From: Glossina fuscipes
Taxonomy: Eukaryota > Arthropoda > Insecta > Diptera > Glossinidae
NCBI RefSeq assembly: GCF_014805625.2
Contig: NW_023998414.1
Span: 5,690,471 to 5,754,470 of the forward strand
Length of the DNA stretch: 64,000 nt
Reading direction: 5' to 3'
The translations under genes were made by a program, and so were the position numbers. Below, piece after piece: positions 24,816 through 37,709 of this stretch. Under the pieces are notes generated by a model. That model worked only from the letters and a program-made list of their open reading frames with translations, was not told the origin of the DNA and searched no databases. The first letter of the stretch is position 1, and each line of letters begins with the position of its first letter.

Positions 24816-25359
24816 AGCGTCTCTAAGTGTTTGAATATATTTTGAATATTTGTCAATTACAATTTTTTTTTTTTTTTGTTGTTTGTAAAAACAACAAAAA
24901 GGGAACATACTTTTCATTTATATGTAATGCTAAGAAAGTCTCAAATATTATGACTTGAGTTTGCATGACAACTCTTCGACCTGCTAAGAAAGCAAATTCC
25001 AAACAATAGTAAATCCATATATACATATTCATGACGTTTCACCTGCTTCACATAGTTGGCGACTGTCGAAAAGATTAGGAAAAGGGTACCGGCCACGTGC
25101 TTGTAAAGTGCAGTGAGTTGAATCGTAACGTAAGTTAAGCGAACACAATCAAGAATTGTAAATATAAAGTCTATGTAAACGTTTAAAATCACAATTCGAT
25201 GATGCGAAGTAAATCTTGAAAGGAGTTGAGTAGCAATGTAAAATCGCAAAGGGACAAATTTTACGTTACAATGTATTTGGAACGAAACTTCAGCTATCAT
25301 GAAATTTTACACCTTATGACTTGGTTTCGATTTAACTCGAACGATAAACCTTGGCCTTG

Positions 25360-25393
25360 ATATATATATATATATATATATACATATATATAT
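25360..25393. repeat. (TA)n microsatellite
   Basis: TA run with one C interruption. Confidence 0.85.
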
Positions 25394-25483
25394 GTTATTT
25401 CAAAGCCTCGTGTAAGACGGCTTCGATATAACATAAAACAATGTTTCGATACGGCAGTATATACATTGTCTTGATTTATACTA

Positions 25484-26178
25484 GGTGTACAAATAAACTG
25501 TTCCTCCGGCAATTGAGGTATAGATAACTTATTTCATTAATGTTTGAACAGTGTAAATTTCAGTTGTTGTTTACAAGCTGACGTCCAATGTTCAAAACGA
25601 TGGACTGTGTTTTTACCTCAATTAATTTGGGAAAAAAATGCGAGTAAAGCTACATAAATTATTAAGTTGGCTTGAAGTTGGAATGAAGTAAGCAGTAAGC
25701 TATAAAACAGTTAGAAAGTAGCTTACGAGATTTTGGGACAAAATTGTAGTCTTGAAAACGATGAGAGTTCGTACAAGTTCGTCCCTCTCCAGGAAGTGAT
25801 TTTCAATTTATGGTGGGAAACCCTGTCGCAACTCATGGTATTCCTCAGACTTGGCTCGTTTCGATTACCATTTCTTGAAGTTGAAGATGTGCGGGAATGG
25901 ATCGATGCCTATTTCACCTCCAAAACATCAAGTTTTTAACGCGAGGGCATAATGGTTGCATATTTCGATTATTACAGCTGTGTAGCGAGTACATTTTAAA
26001 TGCAGTTGAATTTCATGAAAAAACAGCAGGAATTCATTTGCACACCTCATCATCATATCTAAGTTTAAATTATGTCACGTCTGTAGCTGATTTAAAAAGG
26101 AAAATACGTTTTTGCGACAAATATAAATTGTACACTTCGATACAATATAATACATCGATTGATATACAATACTGGTGA
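25484..26178 (+). mobile_element. Decayed Tc1/mariner-type element
   Basis: The left end, TA-GGTGTACAAATAAACTG, looks like a mariner terminal repeat after a TA. Further in, the + strand gives EVEDVREWIDAYFTSKTS near 25878-25930, which fits the C-terminal region of mariner transposases (E/K-x-W-I/L-D-x-F/Y-F-x-x-K). Frames then shift and stop. I found no matching right inverted repeat, so the right limit is approximate. Confidence 0.5.
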
Positions 26179-26395
26179 GCAGTTGATCGGTTAACAATTC
26201 AAAATTTTGTTGAATTTACCTTTTTTTTTTTTTTTATTCCTTTTCAAATAAATAAAATTAGCACTTAATGCTATTGTGTTGCTCAGGGTGAGTGAAAATA
26301 ATTTGTAAACAAATTTTAGAAAATTTTATCTAAAGTCAATAGAAACGCGAATTTGTTTACATACAAAAAAAAAAGAAACCTTAAAAGCAATTTTA

Positions 26396-27156
26396 TTACA
26401 CCCTACATCACTTGTGGTATAGGGTATATTTAGTTAGTGCGATCGTATGTAACACGCAGAAGGGATTCAGATAGACCCACCTTTTATTATACCGATCGAT
26501 TCAGAATCATAATCGGAATTCATCTAAGTCGGTCTGTAAGTCCGTCCGTCCGTCCGTCCGTCCGATGTCTATCCATTTGTGTTCAAGCTAGAAGTTGTAA
26601 ATTTTAAAATATTTTGGTGAAATTTGATACAATGACGTGTTTTCACCCAAGGACGAACGATATTGAAAACGATTCGGACCGGTCCACTTCTTCGACCACT
26701 CTCCTTATAACGCTCTATTCTGAAAAGTCGTTATATGGGAAAAAAAAATTTTCAAAATCACTTGGTAAGTAGTAGCATTCCGGCGGACCGGCTGGGCCAA
26801 CTTCTCAACACCCTCTCATATAACGAAAACTAAAGTTCATACGACAATAACGTATAATTTTCAATCCTTAATGATGAAAATTGGATCATAATAGTAATTC
26901 TAAATCTAAAAAAATTAACGGCATCAAATTTGGACCATCTCGGCCTATTTTTGAAATCAGCCCTATGTAAGGATTAAAGTTGCCTTTTTGGGCCCGCTTC
27001 GCAATAAATGCGTACATGGAAAAGATGCCTTTATGTAGAAACAAGGTCTAATTTTTGTGTTCTATAATAAAAATAAGAATTGTATTAGGCAATGTGATGT
27101 GGTGTGGGGTGAGATGCGGCCTTACCCGGCTATAATGAATGTTCTTACTTGTTTTT
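26396..27156 (-). repeat. Dispersed repeat, subfamily A, inverted, apparently intact
   Basis: Read on the + strand it runs from ACACCCTACATCACTTGTGG (3' terminus) through a GTCC tandem at 26541-26563 to TTACCCGGCTATAATGAATG and GTTCTTACTTG (5' terminus reversed). It is colinear with 11157-11876. Confidence 0.7.
26541..26563. repeat. (GTCC)n microsatellite inside a dispersed repeat
   Basis: Five to six TCCG units, an expansion of the GTCCGTCTGTCC module. Confidence 0.85.
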
Positions 27157-27930
27157 TCGTTATTTTTTCTTATGTTTTTTTTTTTTTTTTTTATTTGACT
27201 GCACTTGAAATACAATGAAAGATAAAAATAAATCGCTTTTATTGCTAAAAATTGTTTTCATTCTTATATTTACTTGTTTTTCACACTCTCTGTCTCTTTC
27301 GCTTGATGCCTGCGTACTGTGAAAAAAGAAAAAAAAAAAGAAGCAAAGTAAAGCATTTATTTTAATAAAAATTATATCATTATTGAACGCATTTAAAAGC
27401 CGTTTATACGAAACAATTAAGGAAACTAGACAAAACGCCTACAAGGCTTGAAAAATAATACAAAAAAAAAAAGTCAATAAATAAATTCTATATCTATACA
27501 TATATATATATATAAAAATACACAATTACCTCGAGTCTAAGATGCATTGTAACAAAAGCAGAGGTTCTTAAATTGAGCTCAAAATCTAAACATGTATACA
27601 TATTAAATTATTGTTGATATATAATGGATTCAGACAAAGTAAATTAATTACGTCACATGATATGCAACTAGTTCAGAACGAATATTTAATGAATCTTGCG
27701 TTAGAATAAACTTTCAAAAGAAGTACTTACACTGCTCAATAATTACGTGGGTTATATAAGAAAAAATAGACTTACTCTCTTTTAATTATTTATTTAGTTT
27801 TTCTTTTTTGTTTGTTTTCATCAGCATAAGCTCCTTGGAAAGTGCGTGAATGGCCCTAATGCTACTTTTAGCTTTTCGACGAGCTCTTGTAAATATATAA
27901 AAAAATATGACTACATAAGTACAGTGGGCT
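27156..27930. other. A/T-rich intron sequence
   Basis: No gene is seen; it contains T-rich runs and short TA tracts. Confidence 0.4.
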
Positions 27931-27959
27931 TCACAATGATCGCATTATTTGATTCAAAT

Positions 27960-28560
27960 CTTTCTCCTTAGAGAGAAAATTTTCCAACTTTACGAACAAT
28001 TAACAGCCACTGTGGGCGGAATCGTGTCGCAACTATGTGGTTTACGCCAGCAGTTAAAACTTGGATGTGTATGAGCCACAGTTCGAACTTCGATTCATGC
28101 AATTTACCCATTGCAGCCATTGACTTGCACCCAATTGAATCGAGGTAACCATGTGAAAAACAGTTTTCTCTTTTCAAATTTTCATATAAAACGGTGAATA
28201 CATTGGCTTTTAATATCTTGAGAATGTCAGTTGCTTTTTCTGTCTTCATTTACAGATTATTGAGAATAATTTTAAGACATTTTTTTTTTTTTATATTTGC
28301 TGCTATAAATATATCTTTTGCAAGCGAGCAAGGAGGTATTTAACGTCAATGGTATTCGTACAATATCGGAAAATTGTTGTTTTTCGACGGAAAAGATTCA
28401 CAATAAGAACGATTAGGCACCCTTACGGTATTTCTTTCAATCAGAAGGCATTCATTGTTCCAATCAACAGTTTAAATTCGAATTTTTCCATTGCTTTGAA
28501 GATAGTACAAGTAGTGTGTGACTAGAGCCGCTATAAGTTGTAAACGAAAGATCGAAATGA
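27960..28560 (-). mobile_element. Decayed Tc1/mariner-type relic
   Basis: The minus strand encodes KATDILKILKANVFTVLYEN, resembling an N-terminal helix-turn-helix of Tc1/mariner transposases. It is followed by GKLHESKFEL. The same layout appears in a related relic at 42110-42620 (HTH-like block followed by a KLHELK-like block). Stops and frameshifts break it. Boundaries are approximate and no terminal repeats were identified. Confidence 0.4.
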
Positions 28561-28609
28561 CATGAATTGTGAACAAGCGCCATTTGCGAGTTTGCATTTT
28601 CTAAAACTA

Positions 28610-28902
28610 ATCTCGATTTTTTTTTTTTTTTTTGAGACGACATCTATGTATCAGCCTTCGGGGATTGTGTAAGAAGACTGTAATCGCCTTGCGAAAGGAA
28701 ATTTCAATTATTTTCTTATTGAAACAGATTTGGGTAATGGGCAGATAGCGACTTTTTTTTTTTTTTTTTTTTTTTTTGAGACGACATTTATGTATCAGCC
28801 TTCGGGGATTGTGTAAGAAGACTGTAATCGCCTTGCGAAAGGAAATTTCAATTATTTTCTTAATGAAACAGATTTGGGTATTGGGCAGATAGCGACCCGG
28901 TT
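28610..28902 (-). mobile_element. Tandem pair of poly(A)-tailed retroposon 3' ends
   Basis: Two copies with a 144-base period (starting near 28634 and 28778) share about 120 bases with very few differences. Each is preceded on the + strand by a long poly(T), which is a poly(A) tail on the minus strand. Minus-strand reading contains PITQICFNKKIIEISFRK and ends in RCRLKKKK. This fits severely 5'-truncated LINE or SINE copies. The parent family is not identified. Confidence 0.6.
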
Positions 28903-28909
28903 TCATTTT

Positions 28910-30480
28910 TTGATTTTAATTATCCTAAAAAAAAAAAGATTATCGTGATTATGGTTTAAAGAATAAAATGCAAAAAATTAAGTTGTTTTGCCATCTCAAG
29001 TTTCTATTAATATTTCGAAAAAGTTGAAGAATGGATCCAAGACGACTTTGTATCCGATATCTATCAGATTTATCATGGAAGTGCCAGTATAAACTGATGC
29101 AAAACTTCCAAGGGTCAACCAAATATCGCTTGAGATACTCGTTTTTCCCATTTCGAAGTTACAAGAAGCATCTGGTTTTGCCGATCGTGTTCAAAATATC
29201 ATTCAATTTTGTACATTTCACGGCTTTTAAAGTGCTAGCACAGATTTCAGCTTCAATTTATTTTGCGAAAGAATGATAACATAATAAAGAAACTTGCATA
29301 GAATTAGTAGTTAGTTGTTTCAGATTTTTGAAGAGATTATCATCGCCATGCTAGTCAGCCTGGCATGTTGGGCCAAATGCGCCAAAACTGGCGCATTTCA
29401 GACTTAGTTCACTGCGAGAACTTGTCAAGTTTCTGTCAACTCCAGTTTTGTCCATTGCTGTTTCCATCAAATACTAAAATTCCATTAAATCTGATTAGTT
29501 GTGATCGATTTTGGAAAGAAAACAAAAAAAGCTGCAAAAAAAAAACACTAGTTTTAAATGTATATCAAATTTCTTATATATGAAACAGGTGCTTAATCAT
29601 GAAGTATTCAGGTAAATTTGTGTGTATATGCTCTTAAAAAAAAACTGAAGAAAATAAAATGTGTGAAAATAACAAAGTATTATTTTTTGTTTATTGCTAT
29701 GAAGAAAATAGGGAAAAAGACTTTCAACACACAATAACCGGGTTTTAGGTCGATTACATTGGTTTTAGAATCTCAAACATTAAAAACAAACAAAATGGAA
29801 AGAAAACCGAGCCTCTGCACAGAAATAATGCTAATGAACTCTGAACAAAAGCGTATAACAACAAACAAGTGAGAACACGAAAATGAAGTTAACAAAGTGA
29901 TTTGAAGGCCCTACATTATCAGTATCTAAACTATATAAATAAATTATCTAACTAACTTTTGTTAGTTATACAATTATATGAACAAGTTGAAATAATTTTT
30001 ATCGAATTTCCCGCATCTGAGGAAGGAGCTGAGAATTCGCACATCGTTCTCTTCTGAAGATGACCTTATAGGACTGCTAATTAAAGATTTCTTCCGTAGC
30101 AATGCAAATTAGAGTCCAACACATTAACTTCTTTTGAATTGCAAGGTGATTAGGCGAAATTAACAGCAACGATATAATCTCATATAGAGCCTTTGCCATG
30201 AAAATGATTACACTGATTTCAACTTGAAACACACAATAAATCATGCTTCGTTCATATAAAATATGTCAAAAGTAATCACAATGAAAATCCCAATTATAGT
30301 CAACTCATCTGAGAGTACATGACCATGGCTCTCTGTTAGGTAGCGAATTTGGCAGGATTGGAAATTAGTATGTGGCTAAATCTATATACTTTTATTTTTG
30401 TTTTCATTGCGTCCGTACAATTTTCTTTTCAATTAAGGTTATGTTTGTATGATATAGAATGCAACACGAGAATCATGTGA
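28910..30480. other. Unassigned intron sequence
   Basis: Several short open frames (for example near 29031-29276 and 29365-29583) show no recognisable motif. No gene is supported. Confidence 0.4.
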
Positions 30481-30493
30481 AATCATCTCATGA

Positions 30494-30815
30494 AATCATC
30501 ATCACTGAAATTATCCTCAATGTAAACGTTGCATTAGTTCATTCTTTTCAAGTGAAATTACTGAACGAAATCACTGAAATTATCATCAATGTAAACGTTG
30601 TATTAGTTCGGTTTTTCAAGTGAAATCACCTAACGATGTCAATAAAATTATCATCGATGCGAGCGCCATATTAGTTGATTTTCAAATGAAATCACGTAAC
30701 GAAATCACTGAAATTATCATCAATGTAAACGTTGTAATAGTTCGGTTTTTCAAGTGAAATCACGTAACGAAATCATTAAAACTATTCTGAAGACAAACGC
30801 TGTATTAGTTAACAT
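30494..30815. repeat. Minisatellite, about 68-bp period
   Basis: Five units, with starts near 30499, 30567, 30635, 30701 and 30769. Each carries GAAATCACTGAAATTATCAT, CAATGTAAACGTTGTATTAG and TTTTTCAAGTGAAATCAC. The inner units are the most alike. Confidence 0.8.
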
Positions 30816-33800
30816 GAATCGAAAATTATCTAGTAAATCTCTTAATTAATATACCTCCAGTTTGTAGTGAGAACGTCAACCTATTTACTTACATATGTTT
30901 GCTGTAAAACTAGGTGGTAGCTGCTTTAAGTATTTCACTTTTAAACATTATCAGAGCTAGCTGCAGTTTTTCCATCTTTTCGTTAATATATGCTTCTACG
31001 CGTATATATGTGTTATAAATAAAACGCGTTCAAGCATAAAATGCAAGCTAATATTTAATGTTTAATACATATGTATATGGGCGTGTGTAAGTGTATAAAT
31101 ATATATGTATACACATATGCTTGCATCCAAATGATAAGATTGGTGTCTATCTAAGTCTACTCAAGTGGATAATATCCAGACATGTTGTTAATGGCTGTTA
31201 CTGGGCTGTTTGGTATGTGTTTAGAGAACATTATGAAAATTTATGTTATGTTGAGGGCTCGTTATACGCATCTGTTAAAGGAGTCAAAAAAGTAGTATAG
31301 AAAAAACTTGAAGAATAAATAAAGTAGAGAAAAGTTATCAGAAGCTCATAAATTAATCGAGTTGAAAGAGCAAAAATAAGCTGAAAAGAGAAAGTTAAGT
31401 GTTAAAGCAAAAAAAAAGGTAAATAAATAAACAAACAAACACTACGATCCTATCCAAATGATGGAGCAACTGCTTATAACATTAAAAAATGTGTTAAACC
31501 AAAAGATAATCGCATCGAATTACAATAATTTTATGGTAATAAGGCAGAGAAAGGATTTTTATTTTTATTTGTATTTTTTTTGGTTGTTCACGTCTTAATA
31601 CGGTTTTTGTTCAATTTAAAACAGTGACCCCGGAAGAGTAAAAAGCATCTATGCTTTCCAGAAATGCATCTCTGTATGTTCGTTACGTCTTCTTCTCACC
31701 TTATACACAAGAGGAAATTATATAAAATAAAATCGTATAAATAGAGAAAGTGTTCTATCGAAATAGGTCTATTTTTCCCGTATTGGTGGAGATGATTTCT
31801 CCAAATTTGACTTTTAGTTGGGCATACCCTCTTCTATTTTGCTGTTTGGCCTTCGGCACCATTACTGATCAATGTGATGATTGAGCACCAGAATCAAATA
31901 ACGTATTCTTTGCCAAGCTAGCTGCTTAGTCACAGAGTTTATTTCCAGGCCATGTGCACTCCTCTTGGTACGCGGTAACAACTTTAATAATTTAGAATAA
32001 ACACATTTTCTATGTTTACGGGAGAAAATTATCTATTCGCAACTTTGCGTGTACCATTATCGGTACACGTCTAATGCTCTGTTGTAAATATTATCACATT
32101 GCATGGAATCATGACACAAATAATTAAGTTATAGAGTCTAATATCTAAAAACCATACACGGGGCAGCAAACGGGCTAAGCATTAAATTGCCGATCACGTA
32201 ATCCACGAACTGAAAGGATTTTATAAATTTACTTGTCTAGGTGTTTGGCACTGATGAATAGAATATCAATGCATTGTTTCATCTGGATGTGAACAGTTTT
32301 GGGAGATTATGGTACAAGTGCCCGCAATGCAATTAAGATTATGATGTTTGCTGATTTCTCTTGCGCAGTCCGTTCAGACGCGCAGTTTGTCTATTCAGAA
32401 CAAATTTTGCTTCGGTCTGATAGTTAAAAAAATGCCCCTCTAGCAAGAAAGAAAGAAACAGTTGTGCTTTATATCCAAATTCTTGGAAGAGTATTTATGT
32501 ACTCATAGGTGAGAGTTGCACTGCAATCATTTACCTTACGCTTAACAAGACAGAAAGTATTCGCTAGATGTATTGTGCCTAGATAAGAGTAGGATAAGAG
32601 TAGGCTCTTTTATTGGATACAGTTGTAGTTAAAAGCCGATGTAATAGTAGTCCCGGTAAACTCTCATTCATGCATTTAAAAGTATAAATATTTTTTCAGA
32701 AAATTCCCATAAAATTAATTAATTTATTTATTTATTTATTTATTTATTTTTTTTTTTGAGCCAAATTAATGAGAAAATTCAATATAAATAGATAGCTGAA
32801 CTGGTTCAACCGATCTTAGAGCATTTGAGTCAGTTATTGTTACAATGATTATATTGCGTTTAGCAGAGAAAAAGTCCAGCTACAGTATAAGTGTCAAACG
32901 TTTGTCATACCCATCATATAAACTTAATTATATATTTGTTCGCATATGATTAGCGTGCAGAGGAACCGCACTTTCGCGTCCGTTCAGTGATGAGTATATA
33001 AGCATATATATGTACATAGGTAGATAGATATGTATAGGGATAATAATGTTAACACTTGAATCATTAATAAATTTTAAAGCAATGACGATAACCGATTATG
33101 ATCATCGTCATCGTCGTCATTATTATTATGCTAGTTATGCTATAGTCATGTACTCACTATACGCTTTTATCGTATAAAATTATTAGCGTTTTTGCCGCTG
33201 ATGTTATAATTAAAATGATGAGTTTGGATTTTTCTGTTTTTTTCTGTTTTTTTTTTTTTTTTTTTTTTTTTGTGCTCATTCTATGAAACTGTGCTGTGCT
33301 GTTAAGCACTCAAGTGTTAATAATGTGTCTTGTATGATTATCACAACAAATTTAGCTTTTAAATGAAAAAATAAAGCAAAAAAAAAGACAAAAAAAAGAA
33401 ACAGTAGCTGTATGGATATCATATACGATTACTTTACGAATTGTTGTTTACGAGAGATGAGAAAAGGGGTGAAATGATTTTTTTTTTTTTTGCTTAAAGT
33501 TAATTGAGCTTGATTGTTACCGTTAAACTTGTTTTCTCCGTTTCGATGAAAAAATAAATAAACAAATAAATAAAGGATTGAGAGGCAGGAAAAGGCACTC
33601 TGTGCTTATGTAGTTAGGAAGTGAGCTCGACTGGCGTGGATAATTGCTTAAAAAAAAAATTTAAAAAAAAAAAAGAATAGTAATAAATAAAGTAAGAAAT
33701 CTAAAGCGACCCTTGATTACGTTGTTATCTGAAGTAAATTTTGTAAGCTATTGTTAGGTTAATAAGTCGATCGTTATCGTTCTTAAATCAAATTTCGATC

Positions 33801-34490
33801 TATCCATATCTAGCGATAGACGTAGAGAAAACAGCAAAATTTTTTCGTTCAATTTTATTTTAATTAATTTTTTTTTTATTATTTTGAAACTTTTAATTAA
33901 TTATGTTAACTAAGAGAAATATGTTGAGACAGATCAGTTGACAATTGGCTTCAATTTCTAGTTAATTGCTTTGATTTACTTTATGAATTTATTTTCATTT
34001 ATGCTTGTATAAGCTACCTAAGCCCTGTATTTGGCAAACGGAACAACAAGATGAACTTATTTCCAATCTATGAGTGATTGATAAACCATGCAAATAACTC
34101 ACCTTAAATGATTAAAATAGAAAATTGACATTTGAATGAATATTAAATTGTAGATAATTTTTCTGTACAGTCATTACAGCAACTATTAGCTATTAGTGCT
34201 ACCCACCGCTGTTGCCGCCAACATTGCAACTATTAAAGCAAATTAAAGTTATCAGTGATATTATAAGTGTTATCCCAGGAACTTGACGTAAATTAATTAA
34301 ATTTTAATATGTTTCGTGAAATAAGCTGTCAAAGGCAGTTGAAAAAGACAAAGTGACGGATTTTCTTTTCTTTTTCTTGCTATATAAATGGAAGAGGGTC
34401 GCCTATGAGCGTAAAGTATATAATTGTTTGTAGATATTTGGCATACCTTCTGATCGCTTCTACAAATTGTTGCCTAATATTTAAAATTCA
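30815..34490. other. Long non-coding stretch
   Basis: I find no supported gene or classifiable element. Features are short TA-rich tracts near 31040-31110, TTTA tandems near 32718-32745 and a poly(T) near 33245-33271. Confidence 0.4.
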
Positions 34491-34499
34491 AATTGTCTG

Positions 34500-34810
34500 A
34501 TCTGTTAGCGCGGATCCCTGCCAAGAGAAGATGAAATGGTATAAAAATATTTATTACTTAATATCTCAATGGCCCGATTGCGCTTTATACCACCCAGACC
34601 ACTTGTAGTATGGACTATATTAAGTTTGCGCGCATGTATGCAGTACCGACAGAGACATGAGATAGACTCATCTTCTGTTAAGCTTGTCTGCCCGTCTGTC
34701 CACTTGATGTATAGGATATATTGAGTTGATGTGCATGCATGCAGCACCTAGAAGAATTTCCTTCTGGACGTGAATATGGCCCTCATCCTTCGGTGATGGG
34801 TATAAAAGCA
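34500..34810 (+). repeat. Dispersed repeat, composite fragment
   Basis: ACCACTTGTAGTATGGACTATATT near 34599 is the A/C-type terminus. It is followed by CTTGTCTGCCCGTCTGTCC near 34683 and a B-like end CTTCGGTGATGGGTATAAAA near 34789. Two CATGCATGCAGYACC boxes lie 110 bases apart. Confidence 0.55.
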
Positions 34811-34814
34811 TATA

Positions 34815-35930
34815 TGCATTCCGTACAGTGAGAAGAGCTCTTTAGCATTATAGAATTTAATTATTGTTATCACTTTTGTTATGAGATGTGCTGACGTTTG
34901 TAACATTTTTTGACATGTGTACCGACAATAGTATATCTGCCGACCTAAAATATGCGTATCCTCACATGTTTCATTAATCAAAAATTTTTAAATTTGTTTG
35001 CATGTACCGAAAATGGTACACTGGGCATGAAAATGACATCTATCGATAAGCATTTAGACTTACGGGCTTCTGATCGGGAGCCAAGTATTGAGATTCTGAA
35101 CTTTTCCGAAATCTTTCAAAAATCCAAAGGCTTTTCTGGGAAATCCATTATATAAGTAAATTAAAAGCAAATTTTGAAAATTACAAAAAAAATTTAATAA
35201 AAAAAACAGAAACAAAAATTCAAAAAAATTCCGATACTTATCATTAGTCCATATGTGTATTATTGCATAAGTTCTGTAAAAAAAAAAAAAAAAAAAAAAT
35301 TCAAAAACTCTATTCATGTCATATGACATCATTGCGCCTGAAAATGAAATCATAGCGAAGAATATTTTGCTCGTTTCCAAAAAGCGCAACAACTTGATTA
35401 TTAACACCACAAATGTGCGTCATCATGGTCGTGGCTGTCGTCTTCATTTCGAGATGTTAATGAAACATGGCAACATCAAAGTACAGCCGTTAAATGTAGT
35501 GGAACTGGAAAAGAACTTTTAAGGGAAAACATTTTTTTCCTTTATTTATTTAACTTTATTTTTCTTCTCATTCTTTTACTTACACTGTTCTCAAGTTCAA
35601 AAACCTCCAGAAAATGACGGAATTTCACATTTTATATATTCAATTCGCTAGTAATGTAACCAGAAAAGATTTTTCCTTTTCAAGTTCATGCCACTATTAT
35701 GAAAGATGCAGTTTTCCTTTTTTCTCTTGTATTACTTTCTTGTATACAAGAATGCAGAAAACGCTTAAAGGAAATGATGCTTGCTTTGAAGTGAATCTTG
35801 GACACCCATCATATTAATAATTGCAGATTGGAAATTGTTACTTCCGGCGTTGTCAGTTTCTCAATCGGAATTTATTTGACATCGAATCTTAAGGTTTCTT
35901 GAACAAATCTTAGATTCTTATCTGTACTGC
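34815..35930. other. Unassigned intron sequence
   Basis: The open frame near 35316-35522 has no recognisable domain and no supporting splice sites. A poly(A) lies near 35277-35300. Confidence 0.35.
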
Positions 35931-35937
35931 GTTGTTT

Positions 35938-36350
35938 TTAATACCCATTAGCGCAGGGTGAGGGGTCAATTCGTTTAGTCGAAATGTTTGACACTCCCAC
36001 AAAGTATGTTAATTCTTGATCCGTATCAAAAATGAAGATAACGCTTACAAATTGGATAAGGAATTTGAAAATGCCCCAAAGTTTTTAAGAAACGCACCTA
36101 CAACACTGGCGCGCTCATATGACAAAAACTGTGAGCACTTTTGTTCTTCGCGTTTTTCGCTTGCTACTCATTAAGTACAATACATACACCATATGATATT
36201 CACTAAGTACAATACATACACCATATAACTTTCTACGTTTATTCTAAAAATGAAAAATGATCAACCCCGCCCATCCAATGTTATAGAGTACGAAAGTGGT
36301 GATGGTTATAAAAGATTCGGTCACGGCCGAATATAATTTTGCTGATACTT
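35938..36350 (+). repeat. Dispersed repeat, subfamily B
   Basis: It starts AATACCCATTAGCGCAGGGT and includes CAACCCCGCCCATCCAATGT. It ends TATAAAAGATTCGGTCACGG then CCGAATATAA. An internal direct repeat (ACTAAGTACAATACATACAC, about 37-base period) lies near 36168-36229. Confidence 0.65.
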
Positions 36351-36879
36351 GTTTTGTTTTTTTTGTTTTTAGGTCCTTGTCTTTTACCGCCTTCTTACCC
36401 CTTTCCAATCCAGAGACCTTATAACAAGTTCCAGTCTAGTAATGTATTTTTCGCAAGCGTGAGAGTGAAAGGATTAAAGGAATATTTTTAAAATGGTTCG
36501 TACTATTGCGCTAATCAAAGCGTTAATATGCGGTCTCTGATATAAATGGATGTTACAACGGTGACGACACATCTAGTAAACTTGTCTTTTTCTATAATCT
36601 AATTAGTTGACATCTTATGTGTTCGTTAGGAAATCTTTATGTAATTTAATTGCAGTCGTGGAAAGGGAAAAACAGAAGAGAAAAAACAACTGTATACGTG
36701 CGTGTTAGACCGAAATGTTATAAAACTTAAGCATGTGTAAAATTATTCAAGTTTAAAAGGAATATAAACTAAATACAAGAAAAAACGAAACAAAAAAAAA
36801 AAAAAATGATATTTCGACCAGATTTTTTTGTAACCCAACCCCTAATTGTTGCATTTCCCAAAAATTATTTTTAGAAAAA

Positions 36880-37705
36880 TTATGTTGAAAAATAAAACGA
36901 TCAATAATTCCCGGGACTAAGTAACAAAAAATTCATCTTTATTCAAGGACATGATTTCCAACAAGAACGATGCAATGGATTCAACACTTGTCTACTATTT
37001 CAATGTCCTCTTTATAGAATCATTTTCGAGAACCTCAAAGTATTTCTCAGTGCCCCTAATAATCTCAATTAATTCCATATCTTTCTTCTCTCCAGAGTTT
37101 TCGAAGTGTGCAAATTCATAGCGATTGTTAGAGGCTAAATCTAACATAAGATGATGGGTGTGGCAATAATGCAGACCGACATTGTGATGTTGTCATCATT
37201 CCAACAGTCTCCACAGTACATCTTACAGGAGAGAATTCTTCATCTTTTCTTTTCTGCGCTTAGCAGGCAACATTTCGTCCATAATTTGACGGAGGTTGGC
37301 TCTCAAGCATGAAGAGTTTCAGAATTGTTCGCATAAACTCGATTCTTTGCGTAATCTACAAAAAAGGGTCCAGAGGAGCGAATCACTAAAACGTGAGAGA
37401 GAGGTGTTGTACGGCTTGTGGCACCGTCATATTGACGCCATATATCTTCAACATTCGTTATGTGCGGTGAGATCAAGCTAAATCCTATACGCAGGGTGTA
37501 AAGGATCTTCTTGGACACTTTCACTTCTCGACACTTTCACCAACACCATCGATATTTTCGGAAGTACGTCCGTTTCACTGATGGCTGGGTCTTAACAAAT
37601 TTGTTATGGACCTGCTTTGATCAAATTCCTTCACAATTATGTCTATTGTACGCTCAGGTGTACCATTATGTCGACTCTAATCCGACCGTAACGTACCCAC
37701 TATAG
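36880..37705 (-). mobile_element. Decayed Tc1/mariner-type transposon
   Basis: On the minus strand the N-terminal part (37700 down to 37540) reads GTPERTIDIIVKEFDQS and RTSENIDGVGESVEK. The first fits the helix-turn-helix region and the second the RTEENIA-type segment of arthropod mariner-like transposases. The catalytic-core part (37524 to 37303) reads DIWRQYDGATSRTT and YAKNRVYANNSETL, around the second catalytic Asp. The stretch between them is missing. A further piece at 36900-37100 (RGTEKYFEVLE) may be the C-terminus or a separate fragment. Confidence 0.65.
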
Positions 37706-37709
37706 AATT

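Noticed and set aside
26541..26563. Regular GTCC repeats considered as a CRISPR-like or regulatory array
   Set aside because: It is a simple tetranucleotide expansion inside a dispersed repeat, with no spacers.
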